From Christiangramia lutea (GTDB taxonomy: Bacteria; Bacteroidota; Bacteroidia; Flavobacteriales; Flavobacteriaceae), in contig NZ_JAKVTV010000003.1 in assembly GCF_022489035.1 (NCBI RefSeq), positions 434,001 through 498,000 of the forward strand: a DNA stretch of 64,000 bases, read 5' to 3'. Under the pieces are notes generated by a model. The model was not told where the DNA came from, did not search any database, and worked only from the letters and a program-made list of their open reading frames with translations. Each line of letters begins with the position of its first letter. Positions within the stretch are counted from its first letter, which is position 1. Positions 54,747 through 64,000 of this stretch are shown here, one piece after another. The position numbers and the translations under genes were made by a program.

Positions 54747-55855
54747 AGAAAATAAAAATCCTACATATAATAAAATCCTTGGGAAGAGGAGGGGCCGAAA
54801 TGCTTTTGCCTGAAACACTGGCAATACATGATACGGATAAATTTGATTTTCACTTTATCTATTTTCTTCCCTGGAAAGATCAGATGGTTTCAGAAATTGA
54901 AATAAAAGGAGGAAATGTTCAATGTTTACAGGCGAAGAATAATTTTCAACTAATCTCGAAATTTCCGCAGATTATAGATTACTGTAGGGAGAAACAGATA
55001 GATGTTATTCATTGCCATTTACCCTGGGCTGGATTTGTTGGTAGAATTGTACATAATAGAACCAGAATACCCTTGATCTATACCGAACACAACATGCAGG
55101 AGCGCTATCATCCGATCACTAAGATACTTAATAAAAAATCCTTTAATTCTCAAAGTCTGGCCGTTGGAGTTTCACAGGATGTTTCTAATTCGATTATAAA
55201 AAATATTAAACCTCAGATTCCTGTAAAGACCATCCTTAACGGTGTAAATACAGATAAATTCATGCGGAACTATGAAGATTCAGATATTAGAAAAAAATAC
55301 GGAATTCCAGAAGATGCTATAGTAGTGGGACTTGTTTCTGTTTTTAGGTTTCAAAAGCGAATAAAAGAATGGATCCATATATTTAAGAAATTTTCTGACA
55401 GCACCTCAAAAAAGGTATATGGTCTAATAGTTGGTGCAGGTCCACTTGAAGACGAAGTCAAACAGGCAGTAACCGATCATAATTTGGTGGATAAGATTAT
55501 AATGCCAGGACTTCAGGAGCAAACAAAACCTTACTTCAATGCCATGGATATTTTCATGATGAGTTCTTCTTTCGAGGGTTTACCAATAGCTCTTTTGGAG
55601 GCTATGAGTATGGAGTGCGCTATAGTGACTACAGATGCCGGTGGAATAAAAGAGGTGATAAATGATGGCGAAGATGGTTTGATGGTTGAAGTAGATCAGT
55701 GGAAAGATTTGTCTGAAAAATTGATTTTTTTATCTGAAAATCCAACCGAACTAAAAGATTTACAAAGAGCTGCAAGAAATCGCGCTATTTCAGATTTCAG
55801 CTTGAAATCTATGGTAGAAAATTTAGAAAGACAATATTCCGAATTAGCGGTATGA
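54743..55855 (+). CDS. GT4 family glycosyltransferase
   Basis: 370 residues, GT-B fold with LGRGGAEMLLPETLA, TEHNMQERYHP, GLVSVFRFQKRIKEWI and MSSSFEGLPIALLEAMSME. It is cytoplasmic and acts on a lipid-linked acceptor. It overlaps the genes on both sides by 4 bases, so expression is coupled. Confidence 0.88.
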   Translation: MKKIKILHIIKSLGRGGAEMLLPETLAIHDTDKFDFHFIYFLPWKDQMVSEIEIKGGNVQCLQAKNNFQLISKFPQIIDYCREKQIDVIHCHLPWAGFVGRIVHNRTRIPLIYTEHNMQERYHPITKILNKKSFNSQSLAVGVSQDVSNSIIKNIKPQIPVKTILNGVNTDKFMRNYEDSDIRKKYGIPEDAIVVGLVSVFRFQKRIKEWIHIFKKFSDSTSKKVYGLIVGAGPLEDEVKQAVTDHNLVDKIIMPGLQEQTKPYFNAMDIFMMSSSFEGLPIALLEAMSMECAIVTTDAGGIKEVINDGEDGLMVEVDQWKDLSEKLIFLSENPTELKDLQRAARNRAISDFSLKSMVENLERQYSELAV

Positions 55856-56793
55856 AGATAAGAGAAGCAACAGATAGAGACCTAGATCCCATTGTAAATG
55901 TTCTAAAGGCAAGTTTAGGAGAAACTTCCTCCAAAAAAACAAAAGAAGTATGGAAGTATAAACATGTGCATAATCCCTTTGGAAAAAGTTTAGTTTTCGT
56001 TGCTGAAGAAGAGGAAGGTATAATTGGTGTTCGTGCATTTATGAGATGGAAATGGCAATACGGTTCCAAAAGCTATAGTGCCTTTAGAGCAGTAGATACA
56101 GCAACCCATCCAAAGCATCAAGGAAAAGGTATTTTTAAAAAACTTACTTTTAAGGCACTTGAAGAAGGGAAAATAAATGGAGACCACTTTGTCTTTAATA
56201 CGCCAAATGCCCAGAGCAAACCAGGTTATTTAAAGATGGGTTGGAAAGAAGTGGGAAAAGTTCGTACGAATATTGTTCCGCAATCACCGTTTCGGTTAAT
56301 AGGTAAAATAAGTAAGACACCGGTTTATGAATCTACAAAACTTGAGACAAATCTAGAACCTTTATTAGAGCATTATAATGATGGATTGATTCAAACCAAA
56401 AAGTTATTTACTCCTAAATCTTCAAAATATCTCCAGTGGAGATATCTGAATAACAAAATCCAGCCTTATTTTGTATATAATGATGAGGATATTTTCATAG
56501 CTTCCTATTTGAAAGATCGAGGCCGTTTTTTAGAATTGAGAATTTCAGAATGCATTTATAATTCAGAAAAAGGTAAGAAGTTGGCAAGGAAAGTCATTAA
56601 AAAATGGTCTTCTGTGTATAAACCTAACTTTATTTCTTATAGTTTCCGTGATAATTTATTTCGTATACAGGTAAGCGGGAATTTTGGTCCGGTTCTGACT
56701 TTCAAGAATATTAATTGTTCTGAAAAAAATCATGATCGATTTTTAGATGAGGAAGAATGGAATTATACTTTGGGTGATCTAGAATTATTTTAA
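55852..56793 (+). CDS. GNAT-family acetyltransferase
   Basis: 313 residues. The N-terminal half is a GNAT domain: MKIREATDRDLDPIVNVL, an acetyl-CoA loop around THPKHQGKGIFKKLTF (about 85-100) and the late NTPNAQSKPGYLKMGW. The second half is larger than a minimal GNAT domain and is not recognised. In the operon it may acetylate a sugar, for example an amino sugar; the acceptor is unknown. Confidence 0.75.
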   Translation: MKIREATDRDLDPIVNVLKASLGETSSKKTKEVWKYKHVHNPFGKSLVFVAEEEEGIIGVRAFMRWKWQYGSKSYSAFRAVDTATHPKHQGKGIFKKLTFKALEEGKINGDHFVFNTPNAQSKPGYLKMGWKEVGKVRTNIVPQSPFRLIGKISKTPVYESTKLETNLEPLLEHYNDGLIQTKKLFTPKSSKYLQWRYLNNKIQPYFVYNDEDIFIASYLKDRGRFLELRISECIYNSEKGKKLARKVIKKWSSVYKPNFISYSFRDNLFRIQVSGNFGPVLTFKNINCSEKNHDRFLDEEEWNYTLGDLELF

Positions 56794-56796
56794 GGG

Positions 56797-58023
56797 ATGT
56801 TAGGAGGTATTTTATTAATATTTATCTTGTTTTTAATCAGCCAGATACTTTTTAGTGAGATGGCAAGGAAACATAAATTCTTTGATAAAAGTAAGATGAA
56901 TTACCTCTTTTTTTATCATTTTTTCTTTGCTGGAGTCTACTATACATATGCCCTCTATAATAACTCTGACTCCAAATTGTATTTCTGGCGGCCACAGTTA
57001 TCAAACGAGAGCTGGTTTAGCTTTTATGGGACAAGTACCACATTTATAGATTTTTTATCTTATCCATTTATCAATTTTTTTGGTTTTAGTTATGAAATGA
57101 TGATGGCGATTTATGCTTGGATGGGTTATTTAGGCTTTGTATATGCATATTTATTTTTCAGGAAAAATATTCCAATAAAAATCAAGGTTTTCAAGGGAGT
57201 TGATCTGCTAACTTTGATTTTATTTCTTCCTAATATGCATTTTTGGACAGCCTCATTGGGTAAAGGAGCACCAATTTTTATGGGACTTATGATGTTTGCG
57301 TATGCTATTGGAGAACCTAAAAAACGTTGGGGTATCCTATTGATAGGCTCTTTAATAACGTACTATATAAGACCTCATGTTTTTCTATTTATTGCAGTAG
57401 GTACTGTTTTAGGTTATTTTACAGGAAAGGAAAAAATAGCATTCTGGAAAAAAGCCATGGTTTTTATTGTAATGACAGGGAGTCTAGTTATAATGCAGGA
57501 TAGCATTCTGGGAATTGCAGGATTACAGGATTCAGAAAATTTGGTTGAAGGTTTTGAGAATTTCTCTGAAGATAGAGCTAATGCTCTTAGTAGCTCCGGT
57601 TCTGGAGTCGATATGGTTAATTACCCTTTACCCTTAAAATTATTTACATTTTGGTTTCGACCTTTATTCTTTGATGCCCCTGGATTTTTAGGGTTAATAG
57701 TCTCTGTAGAGAATCTCATTTATCTTTTTCTTTTCTTCAAGATTTTGAAAAAAGATTTTATAAAGTTCTTGAAGAAATCGCCTATTAGTGTAAAAATGAG
57801 TCTTACAACATTTTTTCTCGCTTCTCTTGCCATGGCTTTTGTAATGTCTAATTTGGGTATTATAATGAGACAAAAATCAATGGTAATGTATTTCCTCTTC
57901 TTTGTAATCTACTATTATCTGGCACAAAAGAAATACGTTAGTATGATGATAAGAAAGAGGAAGCTGGAAATGCTGAAAAAGAAAAGGCAAGATGAAATAG
58001 CCGTAGCATATAGCATAGAATAG
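56797..58023 (+). CDS. Wzy-like polysaccharide polymerase (putative)
   Basis: 408 residues with about ten hydrophobic segments and a large external loop around residues 235-290. No sequence family is certain, as usual for Wzy. Its place after the glycosyltransferases, with the flippases in the same operon, supports a Wzx/Wzy polymerase role. PHVFLFIAVG and FWTASLGKGAPIF resemble conserved loops of such proteins. Confidence 0.6.
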   Translation: MLGGILLIFILFLISQILFSEMARKHKFFDKSKMNYLFFYHFFFAGVYYTYALYNNSDSKLYFWRPQLSNESWFSFYGTSTTFIDFLSYPFINFFGFSYEMMMAIYAWMGYLGFVYAYLFFRKNIPIKIKVFKGVDLLTLILFLPNMHFWTASLGKGAPIFMGLMMFAYAIGEPKKRWGILLIGSLITYYIRPHVFLFIAVGTVLGYFTGKEKIAFWKKAMVFIVMTGSLVIMQDSILGIAGLQDSENLVEGFENFSEDRANALSSSGSGVDMVNYPLPLKLFTFWFRPLFFDAPGFLGLIVSVENLIYLFLFFKILKKDFIKFLKKSPISVKMSLTTFFLASLAMAFVMSNLGIIMRQKSMVMYFLFFVIYYYLAQKKYVSMMIRKRKLEMLKKKRQDEIAVAYSIE

Positions 58024-58061
58024 TATTACTTAAAAATGCTTGAGAAAATTATCATATATAA

Positions 58062-59042
58062 ATGACTAAACTGAATAATTCTGGATTCTTAGTGATATCC
58101 TTGGATTTCGAACTGCTTTGGGGGATATTCGATAAAGTAGACTGGAGAAATAAAAAAGAATATTTTGAGAATACCAAAGAAGTAATCCCTCAGATACTTC
58201 AACTTTTTCAAGAATATGGAATTCATGCTACTTGGGCCACTGTCGGTATGTTATTCAATAGGGGATGGAATCAATGGAAATCGAATTATCCAAAGGTAAT
58301 TCCATATTATAAAAATGAAAAATTAAATCCATATGAATATGGAACTTCCATAGTTTCTCCTTCAACTGAGGAGTTTTGTTTTGCTCCCGATTTAATAAAA
58401 CAAATTAATTCTACCCATGGACAGGAATTAGCAACTCACACCTACTCACATTATTATTGCAAAGAAGAAGGACAAAAACTAAAGATGTTCAAATCAGATT
58501 TACAAGTTGCCGTAAAGCTTTCAAAAACTTTTGGAATAGAATTAAAATCGCTTGTTTTTCCAAGGAATCAATTCAATGAAGAATATGTAAAAATATGTGA
58601 AGAGCTAGGTATTGAAAACATCCGAACCAATCCTTCTAACTGGTATTGGAATAACCCAGAACAGGATACTTTGTCTCAAAAGATTTTTCGTTCTGGAGAT
58701 GCTTATTTCGGATTCCATGATAAATCATATAATCTGAAAGACCTTAAGGCCAACTCGAATGCGGTGATACATCAAAAAGCTAGTAGAATGCTGAGGCCTT
58801 TCTCAAGCAATCGAATGCTAGAATTTTTTAAATTGAGGAGAATTAAAGAAGAAATTTCTCATTCAGCGAAGCATAAAAAGATTTATCATCTATGGTGGCA
58901 TCCACATAATTTTGGTGAATTTCCTAAAGAGTCTTTAAATCAATTAGAAACTATTTTAAAGCATTACCAATATTGTAATAAAAAATATGATTTTGAAAGT
59001 CTAACTATGGCCGAACTAGGGAATAGAGCTAAGTACTTATAG
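58062..59042 (+). CDS. Polysaccharide deacetylase-family protein, second
   Basis: 326 residues. LVISLDFELLWGIFD and ELATHTYSHYYC correspond to the D-x-E and H-x3-H metal sites of NodB-fold enzymes; VFPRNQFN and WWHPHNFG are late conserved motifs. No signal peptide is visible. It is more distant from classic NodB than the protein at 49640. A carbohydrate de-N-acylase role is inferred. Confidence 0.78.
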   Translation: MTKLNNSGFLVISLDFELLWGIFDKVDWRNKKEYFENTKEVIPQILQLFQEYGIHATWATVGMLFNRGWNQWKSNYPKVIPYYKNEKLNPYEYGTSIVSPSTEEFCFAPDLIKQINSTHGQELATHTYSHYYCKEEGQKLKMFKSDLQVAVKLSKTFGIELKSLVFPRNQFNEEYVKICEELGIENIRTNPSNWYWNNPEQDTLSQKIFRSGDAYFGFHDKSYNLKDLKANSNAVIHQKASRMLRPFSSNRMLEFFKLRRIKEEISHSAKHKKIYHLWWHPHNFGEFPKESLNQLETILKHYQYCNKKYDFESLTMAELGNRAKYL

Positions 59043-59045
59043 ATA

Positions 59046-59876
59046 TTGAAATTAATAAGTTTTATCATACCGACTTATAATAGGGCTGACCGGATTGAAA
59101 AAGCGGTAGAAAGTATCATTGAGCAGACCCATTCCTCTTGGGAATTATTAATAATTGACGATGGTTCTACGGATAATACAAGGGAAGTAGTGTCCGATTT
59201 CTGTTTTGATGAAAGGATTCAATTTTATTCCAGAAATCATTCTGGAGTTTCTTCCAGTAGAAATTTTGGAGCAAAGATTGCAAAGGGAGATTATTTAGTT
59301 TTTCTTGATTCGGATGATTTTCTATATCAAGACCTGGTTAAGGAAATTTTCACAAGCAATATAAATAAGCCATTTTTATGCTGGGAGGTAGTAAAAGTAG
59401 TTGGAGAGAAAAGAATATCCTGGAAACCGGAAAATTTAGGGAAAGTATATAACTATATTACTGCGAGCTTTCTCGCCGGAAGTTTTTGTATTTCTAAAGA
59501 TCTTTTTTTTAAAATCGGTGGGTACGATGAAAACTTAGATTATGGGGAAAATTATGAGTTGGGACTAAGAATAAGTACTTGCATTGATGAATCCCATATT
59601 TTTCAAAAACCATTTTTACAAAATAATGTTAGGCCAGAAAGAAATTCTCATAACTCAAGAGAGCGACTTTATGCTTGTCTTTATCAATATAAAAAACATA
59701 AATCTCGTATTGTGGAGGACTCTGTTTTTGAGTCTAATTTGAATTATTTAATGGGTTATTTGCTAGAGAGATTAAATAAAAGGTCATTTTCTAAAAAACT
59801 TTATAAACGTGCCTGGAAGATCAACCCATTTAACTTCAAAGCATTTTTAAAAAGTTTATATCTTACGCTTAGATAA
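59046..59876 (+). CDS. GT2 family glycosyltransferase
   Basis: 276 residues from a TTG. FIIPTYNRADRIEKAVESI, IDDGSTDNTREVV and the VFLDSDDFLY metal site show a GT-A enzyme. It starts 3 bases after the deacetylase stop and shares a base with the following GT4 gene. The donor is unknown. Confidence 0.86.
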   Translation: MKLISFIIPTYNRADRIEKAVESIIEQTHSSWELLIIDDGSTDNTREVVSDFCFDERIQFYSRNHSGVSSSRNFGAKIAKGDYLVFLDSDDFLYQDLVKEIFTSNINKPFLCWEVVKVVGEKRISWKPENLGKVYNYITASFLAGSFCISKDLFFKIGGYDENLDYGENYELGLRISTCIDESHIFQKPFLQNNVRPERNSHNSRERLYACLYQYKKHKSRIVEDSVFESNLNYLMGYLLERLNKRSFSKKLYKRAWKINPFNFKAFLKSLYLTLR

Positions 59877-60988
59877 TGAAGGTTTTATATCTTATAGATA
59901 GTTTGAAAGCTTATGGAGCTGAAAATAGTTTGGTTCAAACCGCTATTCGTTTTAAAAAAATCACTCCTGTTTTCGTACATCTAAATCCTAATAATGATTT
60001 TAAGGATGTTATTATTTCTCATGGAATAAAAGTATATTCTCTGAATGGGAATGTTAATGCTACTAGAAGTTTTTATTTAAACCAGCTCCAGCAAATTTTT
60101 GAGAAGGAGAAACCTCAAATAATTCATTCAGTTTTATTTAAAGCAGATTTGATAGCAAGAGAATTCAGAAAGATGCGATCTGATTTTTTACTTGTTGGAA
60201 GCTTGGTTAGCAATTCCTACTCAAAAAATAGATATCGGTTATTATCTCCAATTTCCAGGTTTAAGCTATTTATAACCCAGATGAAAGATAAAAGTAGAAT
60301 AGGATTGGTAGATTATTTTATCAGTAATTCAGAAGCTATTGTTAATCCTAATGTGAAGGCCCTGGGGATTTCTTATCAAAAAATTAAGGTTATACATCGA
60401 GGACGTGATTTTAAGAAATTGGAGGAAAATATCCCCGAGGAATTTAGGGAGCGATTTCAAAATAAAACACTTTTCCTAACAGTAGGAAGATTAGTAAGAA
60501 GCAAGGGCCAAATTGACCTTATAGAAGCATTTAGTGAGTTGTCTAAAATTAATTCAAACCTTGTTTTGTTAATTGCTGGTGACGGTCCTCAGTATAGTGA
60601 ATTGGAAAAATTAATTATAGACTTGGGTCTAGAGGGTAAGGCTTTTCTTTTAGGTTTTAGAAATGATATTAGAAGACTTTTAAAGTTTACAGATTATTTT
60701 CTCTTTGCATCATATTATGAAGGTCTATCTGGTGCTTTAATTGAAGCAATTCTCATGGGGAAACCCTGCATCGTTTCCGATATTTCCGAAAATAGAGAAT
60801 GTTTTCCAGAAGGGAATGGTTTATACTTTAAGCCTGGTAATATTTCCGAAATTAAGGCAAAAATAGAAATGGCACTAAAATTAGACTTTAAAAAGCAGAT
60901 TAAGGAAAATTATGATTTTGCGGTTTCTCATTTTTCAATTGATCAAACGGCCGCGAAATATGAAAAGTTTTACCAATCAATAATTTGA
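59876..60988 (+). CDS. GT4 family glycosyltransferase
   Basis: 370 residues. YLIDSLKAYGAENSLVQTA at the N-terminus, FLTVGRLVRSKGQIDLIEA and FASYYEGLSGALIEAILMGKP show a GT-B retaining enzyme. It is the last + strand gene of the operon and is convergent with the GT2 gene at 61012. No clear terminator is seen in the 23-base gap. Confidence 0.86.
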   Translation: MKVLYLIDSLKAYGAENSLVQTAIRFKKITPVFVHLNPNNDFKDVIISHGIKVYSLNGNVNATRSFYLNQLQQIFEKEKPQIIHSVLFKADLIAREFRKMRSDFLLVGSLVSNSYSKNRYRLLSPISRFKLFITQMKDKSRIGLVDYFISNSEAIVNPNVKALGISYQKIKVIHRGRDFKKLEENIPEEFRERFQNKTLFLTVGRLVRSKGQIDLIEAFSELSKINSNLVLLIAGDGPQYSELEKLIIDLGLEGKAFLLGFRNDIRRLLKFTDYFLFASYYEGLSGALIEAILMGKPCIVSDISENRECFPEGNGLYFKPGNISEIKAKIEMALKLDFKKQIKENYDFAVSHFSIDQTAAKYEKFYQSII

Positions 60989-61011
60989 AAGGTTAAATTT
61001 CATTTGAGATT

Positions 61012-61962
61012 CTAGGTTGAATAAGTGAAAATTGATTTAACTAATTGCGAAATATTTAAATTTTTTAAATAAATCCATAAAATTCTCTTTTGAACCTTGG
61101 AAGCTTTAAAACTGAAATTGTCACCTAATTCAGGTTTATTTATCCGGTTGTAATATGTAGAAAGTTTCTGATAAGTTATGGCTTTAACTTCTAGGTTTTT
61201 GACTCTCAATTTTTTACTCCAAATACCTTTAGAATGTTTTCTATAAAAAGAGGCTTTGATATTTTCCATATATCCAGCTTTCCCCAACTGGCCCAATAAG
61301 CTAATTATAAATGCATCAACGTTGACAACTTCTAAAGCCTCCTTTGGTACTTTTTTTAATCTATTTCTGAAACACATGGTGAGAAGCAAAGGATGATGAA
61401 CCGTATTTGTTAGTTCATAACTTGATATATTTATTTTTGGCTGTTTAAGGCTTTCGATCGAGGATATTACTTGGTTATACTTATTAATGGTTTGATAGCT
61501 ATGATAGCACAGAGTAAAGGAAAGGTTTTTTTCAAGGAAATCAACCTGCTTTTGAAGCTTTAAGTCATCCGTCCAATAATCATCTCCTTCGCAAAATGCA
61601 ATATACTTTCCTCTGGCACTAAATAAATTGTAAAAAGCATTAAAATTACCAGTGTTAATACTATTTACCTTAATTTTATTTTCATCATGGTGTAGAAATA
61701 GCCGAATTTTCTCTGGATATTGATTTGCATATTTCTTACAAATTTCTCGGGTGTTATCAGAAGAGTTGTCCTCGCCAAGAATGATTTCAAAATTAAAATT
61801 AGTTTTTTGAGTTAGAATAGAGTCCAGGCATTGTTGGAGGAATTGCTCATGATTATAAGTTTGGACCAATACAGATATTACTATCTTTTCTGGTGTTGAA
61901 TTTGGATAATGTTGAACTTCAACCTTTTGATATAATTGTTTGAAATCTTCAAAATTAATCAT
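61012..61962 (-). CDS. GT2 family glycosyltransferase
   Basis: 316 residues. ISVLVQTYNHEQFLQQCLDSI, ILGEDNSSDNTREI and FCEGDDYWTDDLKLQKQVDF are GT-A motifs, the last with the EGDDYW pattern common in Bacteroidota capsule genes. It overlaps the upstream acyltransferase gene by 4 bases, so the two form a separate minus-strand operon. Confidence 0.87.
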   Translation of the reverse strand: MINFEDFKQLYQKVEVQHYPNSTPEKIVISVLVQTYNHEQFLQQCLDSILTQKTNFNFEIILGEDNSSDNTREICKKYANQYPEKIRLFLHHDENKIKVNSINTGNFNAFYNLFSARGKYIAFCEGDDYWTDDLKLQKQVDFLEKNLSFTLCYHSYQTINKYNQVISSIESLKQPKINISSYELTNTVHHPLLLTMCFRNRLKKVPKEALEVVNVDAFIISLLGQLGKAGYMENIKASFYRKHSKGIWSKKLRVKNLEVKAITYQKLSTYYNRINKPELGDNFSFKASKVQKRILWIYLKNLNISQLVKSIFTYST

Positions 61963-62618
61963 CCTAAAAAGCGGTTTCCTAGAGACAAGGCATCTATATT
62001 ACGTTTAACAGTTCCTTTATTTGAATAGACTGAATTTTCTTCCGTGTTTCTTTCTATAGCACAATTCATACCTATAATTGAATTTTTACCGATTTTTATA
62101 TTTTGTTTGACTGAAGCATTTAAACCGATATATGAATTTTCGCCAATAGTAACATTTCCTCCTGTTTTAGATCCACTCATCAATGAATTCTTTTGTATAA
62201 TCGTATGATGGCCTAGGTCTGTTGTGAAAAGTATACAGTTATCCTCAATTTTAATGAAAGGCTGAAGTACACAACCCTCATCAATAAAGCAATTTGACCC
62301 TACTATAAGATTAGGCCATTTCGAACATTTTGAAGAAACGTAAGTTGCATGTTTATAATTTTCCAATCCCGTTAAATCGAAAATTTTTTTTCTAATTTGA
62401 TTATTTCCTACAGCAATAAAAAGTTCAAATTGATTTGCTGGAAAACGATTTTTCAATTCATTCAGTTTAATTAGGGGTTTTCCAAAGATTTCATCTTGTT
62501 GGTGATAATTTTCTTCTACACAAAAGGCTACTACATCGTAATTAGTATCCTCCTGAAATACATAAGCAACATATTCTGCAAACTTACCTATACCATAAAT
62601 TATTAGTTTATTATTCAT
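61959..62618 (-). CDS. PglD/NeuD-type sugar acetyltransferase
   Basis: 219 residues from the ATG at 62618, preferred over a TTG one codon upstream. The N-terminal PglD domain (LIIYGIGKFAEYVAYVF) binds the sugar nucleotide. The C-terminal left-handed beta helix of hexapeptide repeats (NVTIGENSYIGLNASVKQ, KIGKNSIIGMNCAI) binds acetyl-CoA. The enzyme could N-acetylate dTDP-Fuc4N made by the operon, completing the WecF substrate; an O-acetyltransferase role is the alternative. The catalytic His is likely the GHH before TIIQ. Confidence 0.8.
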   Translation of the reverse strand: MNNKLIIYGIGKFAEYVAYVFQEDTNYDVVAFCVEENYHQQDEIFGKPLIKLNELKNRFPANQFELFIAVGNNQIRKKIFDLTGLENYKHATYVSSKCSKWPNLIVGSNCFIDEGCVLQPFIKIEDNCILFTTDLGHHTIIQKNSLMSGSKTGGNVTIGENSYIGLNASVKQNIKIGKNSIIGMNCAIERNTEENSVYSNKGTVKRNIDALSLGNRFLG

Positions 62619-63380
62619 CAAATTGAAGTTTCATATCAAATATATTGTATTCGGCTTGGATTATATTTTATTTTAAAATGTATTTTATCCACTAGATAGG
62701 TAAATAATCGGATATAAATTATACTGTAAAAACGTAATATAAAATTGTAATTAATAGAAAAATATGGCTTTTTTAGGTTTTCTGAATATTTTACCAACAA
62801 AAAATTTGAGGAAGATATGCTGATCTAAGAATTCACAGGTAAGGTTAATTGGATTTCGTGATTATATGACTTCGATGAATTTAAATTTGAATGAGTATTG
62901 AATATTCCTATTCAAAACCTCAAATTTTAGGCAGAATTTGATTAGAAATTTAAAATTAAGTTCTTAATAAATACAGCTACGGTTCCGTTGTTAATATGAT
63001 TTTGAAATGCTTGGAAGCTTTTTATATAAGCTAGAGATACCTAGAATTCTAATTATTTTTTTAAATTTTGAAAGGTTTGTCAAATAATGTTTGAAAATTC
63101 TAAAAAAAGAAACCTGTTAAATTTTTATTCAATCTATTAACACTCTTTTGTATGTTAAGTAATTGAATTCGTGGGTATTGTATTCTAATAAAATTTTCTA
63201 AAGAAGAAATGAGGTTATATGTTCAAAATTATTACAAAATAATCATTAAACCCTCCAAAAATATTCTTAAAGTAGGAACCGGTTGATGCTTTAACAGGAA
63301 GTTCTTCCAGACATCGAAAATTTTGAAATAGCAGTTTTTAATGGCGTAAATTTAAGTAAACCATTCTAAATATTACTGCT
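62619..63380. other. Gene-free AT-rich stretch of about 760 bases
   Basis: Only short, unsupported frames are present on both strands. No tRNA, IS end or clear terminator is seen. A weak inverted repeat TTTGAAT/ATTCAAA lies at 62886-62916. The end of the gap (63357-63371) carries the lipoprotein leader motif. Confidence 0.5.
63357..63371 (+). promoter_or_regulatory. Repeated leader motif, copy 4
   Basis: TAAACCATTCTAAAT, one base different from the copies near the left end of the window, lies 9 bases before the ATG at 63381. Confidence 0.4.
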
Positions 63381-64000
63381 ATGCAAACAAGATTACTATT
63401 TTCAATTATTGTTATTTTAATTTTCATCGGATGCTCAGTAAAGCCTATTGAAGATGAAATTATTGATGATCAAATAACCCAGGCTTCTTCTCAAACGGAT
63501 GATGAAGTCGTGGGTTGTGCTGGACCTGATAACTCGATGACATTGACTCTTTCTGAGGCTAGGGCTGTTCCTAGTTGGGATGAGGTTAGAAAGCTTTATC
63601 TAAGTCTATTAAGTGAAGGTGTTTCAAGAAACGGAACTTTTGATCCTTCCGTCTGGGATATTATCGATGCCTTTAATGATCCAGATCGTGAATCACAACT
63701 AGGTGACTATACAACAACCTATTCAGTTGATTCTGATCTATGTTCAGATTCTGTACAGCTTACTATAAGAGTTGTAGCAGATCAGGAAATCCCTGTTTGC
63801 GAGTTATCAGCTGGAGAAGACAGTTCTATGGAGCTTCAATTGGCTGAAGCTTCGGCAATACCAAGTTGGGACGAGGTTCGTAAGCTTTATTTAAGTTTGT
63901 TAGACGAGGGAGTACCAAGAAATGGCGAATTTGATCCATCTATCTGGGACTTGATAGATGCTTTTAATGATCCAGATCGAGAATCTCAATTAGGTGATTA
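63381..64000 (+). CDS. Lipoprotein with 97-residue tandem repeats (partial, runs off the window)
   Basis: 206 codons are visible without a stop. The signal peptide ends IFIGC (Cys18). Two repeat units, starting near Pro64 and Pro161, each contain PSWDEVRKLYLSLL, then RNG-x-FDPS-x-WD and DAFNDPDRESQLGDY; their spacing is 97 residues. The region in between (SDSVQLTIRVVAD) is beta-like. It is likely an exported, repetitive surface protein. The repeat is not a family I recognise. The 3' end is outside the window. Confidence 0.75.
   Translation, partial: MQTRLLFSIIVILIFIGCSVKPIEDEIIDDQITQASSQTDDEVVGCAGPDNSMTLTLSEARAVPSWDEVRKLYLSLLSEGVSRNGTFDPSVWDIIDAFNDPDRESQLGDYTTTYSVDSDLCSDSVQLTIRVVADQEIPVCELSAGEDSSMELQLAEASAIPSWDEVRKLYLSLLDEGVPRNGEFDPSIWDLIDAFNDPDRESQLGD

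Overview
The window looks like a chromosome segment of a marine flavobacterium (Bacteroidota). It has low G+C, lipoproteins with a Cys followed by a Lys/Asp/Glu cluster, Bacteroidota-type -7 motifs (TAnnTTTG), few clear Shine-Dalgarno sites, and families typical of Flavobacteriaceae. The gene set resembles Gramella/Christiangramia or a close relative, but the genus is a guess. No tRNA, rRNA, CRISPR array, insertion sequence or prophage was seen.

Region 1 (1-9500) is a cluster of secreted and surface lipoproteins. Four tandem paralogs share a signal peptide and a head domain but carry different tails: a Cu/Zn-superoxide-dismutase-like tail, thrombospondin-3-type Ca-binding repeats plus a novel end domain, almost no tail, and 93-bp tandem repeats. 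A short sequence around TTAACCATTCTAAAT precedes three of the four, and a hairpin follows each gene. Two paralogous astacin-type metalloproteases come next.

Region 2 (9500-26300) is core or housekeeping DNA: ACP phosphodiesterase, phosphoglucosamine mutase, an LpxL-like acyltransferase, rhomboid protease, SIMPL protein, TlpA-like thioredoxin, a large GAF protein, an HD phosphohydrolase fused to a Pycsar-effector-type (DUF5706) membrane domain, a very large phosphoesterase/outer-membrane fusion, MscS channel, Dps, small proteins, a DCC1-like oxidoreductase and a LacI regulator.

Region 3 (26300-62620) is a polysaccharide locus of about 36 kb, almost all on the + strand with many 4-bp gene overlaps. 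It encodes precursor supply (a UDP-GlcNAc-type epimerase and dehydrogenase giving UDP-GalNAcA, Ugd giving UDP-GlcA, RfbA/RfbB plus a DegT aminotransferase giving a dTDP-4-amino-4,6-dideoxyhexose), two Wzx-type flippases, a Wzy-like polymerase, about eleven glycosyltransferase domains including GT10 and GT23-like fucosyltransferases and a WecF-like GT56, two polysaccharide deacetylases and two acetyltransferases. Embedded in it is a complete PAPS module (cysQ, a duplicated-DUF2061 protein, cysC, cysD, cysN) followed by four sulfotransferases. No sulfate- or PAPS-reduction genes are present. The best reading is a sulfated, probably fucosylated, capsular or exopolysaccharide. A flippase-aminotransferase cassette occurs twice, and the upstream aminotransferase copy is broken by two homopolymer indels.

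Region 4 (62620-64000) is a gene-poor AT-rich stretch followed by the start of a lipoprotein with 97-residue tandem repeats that runs off the window.
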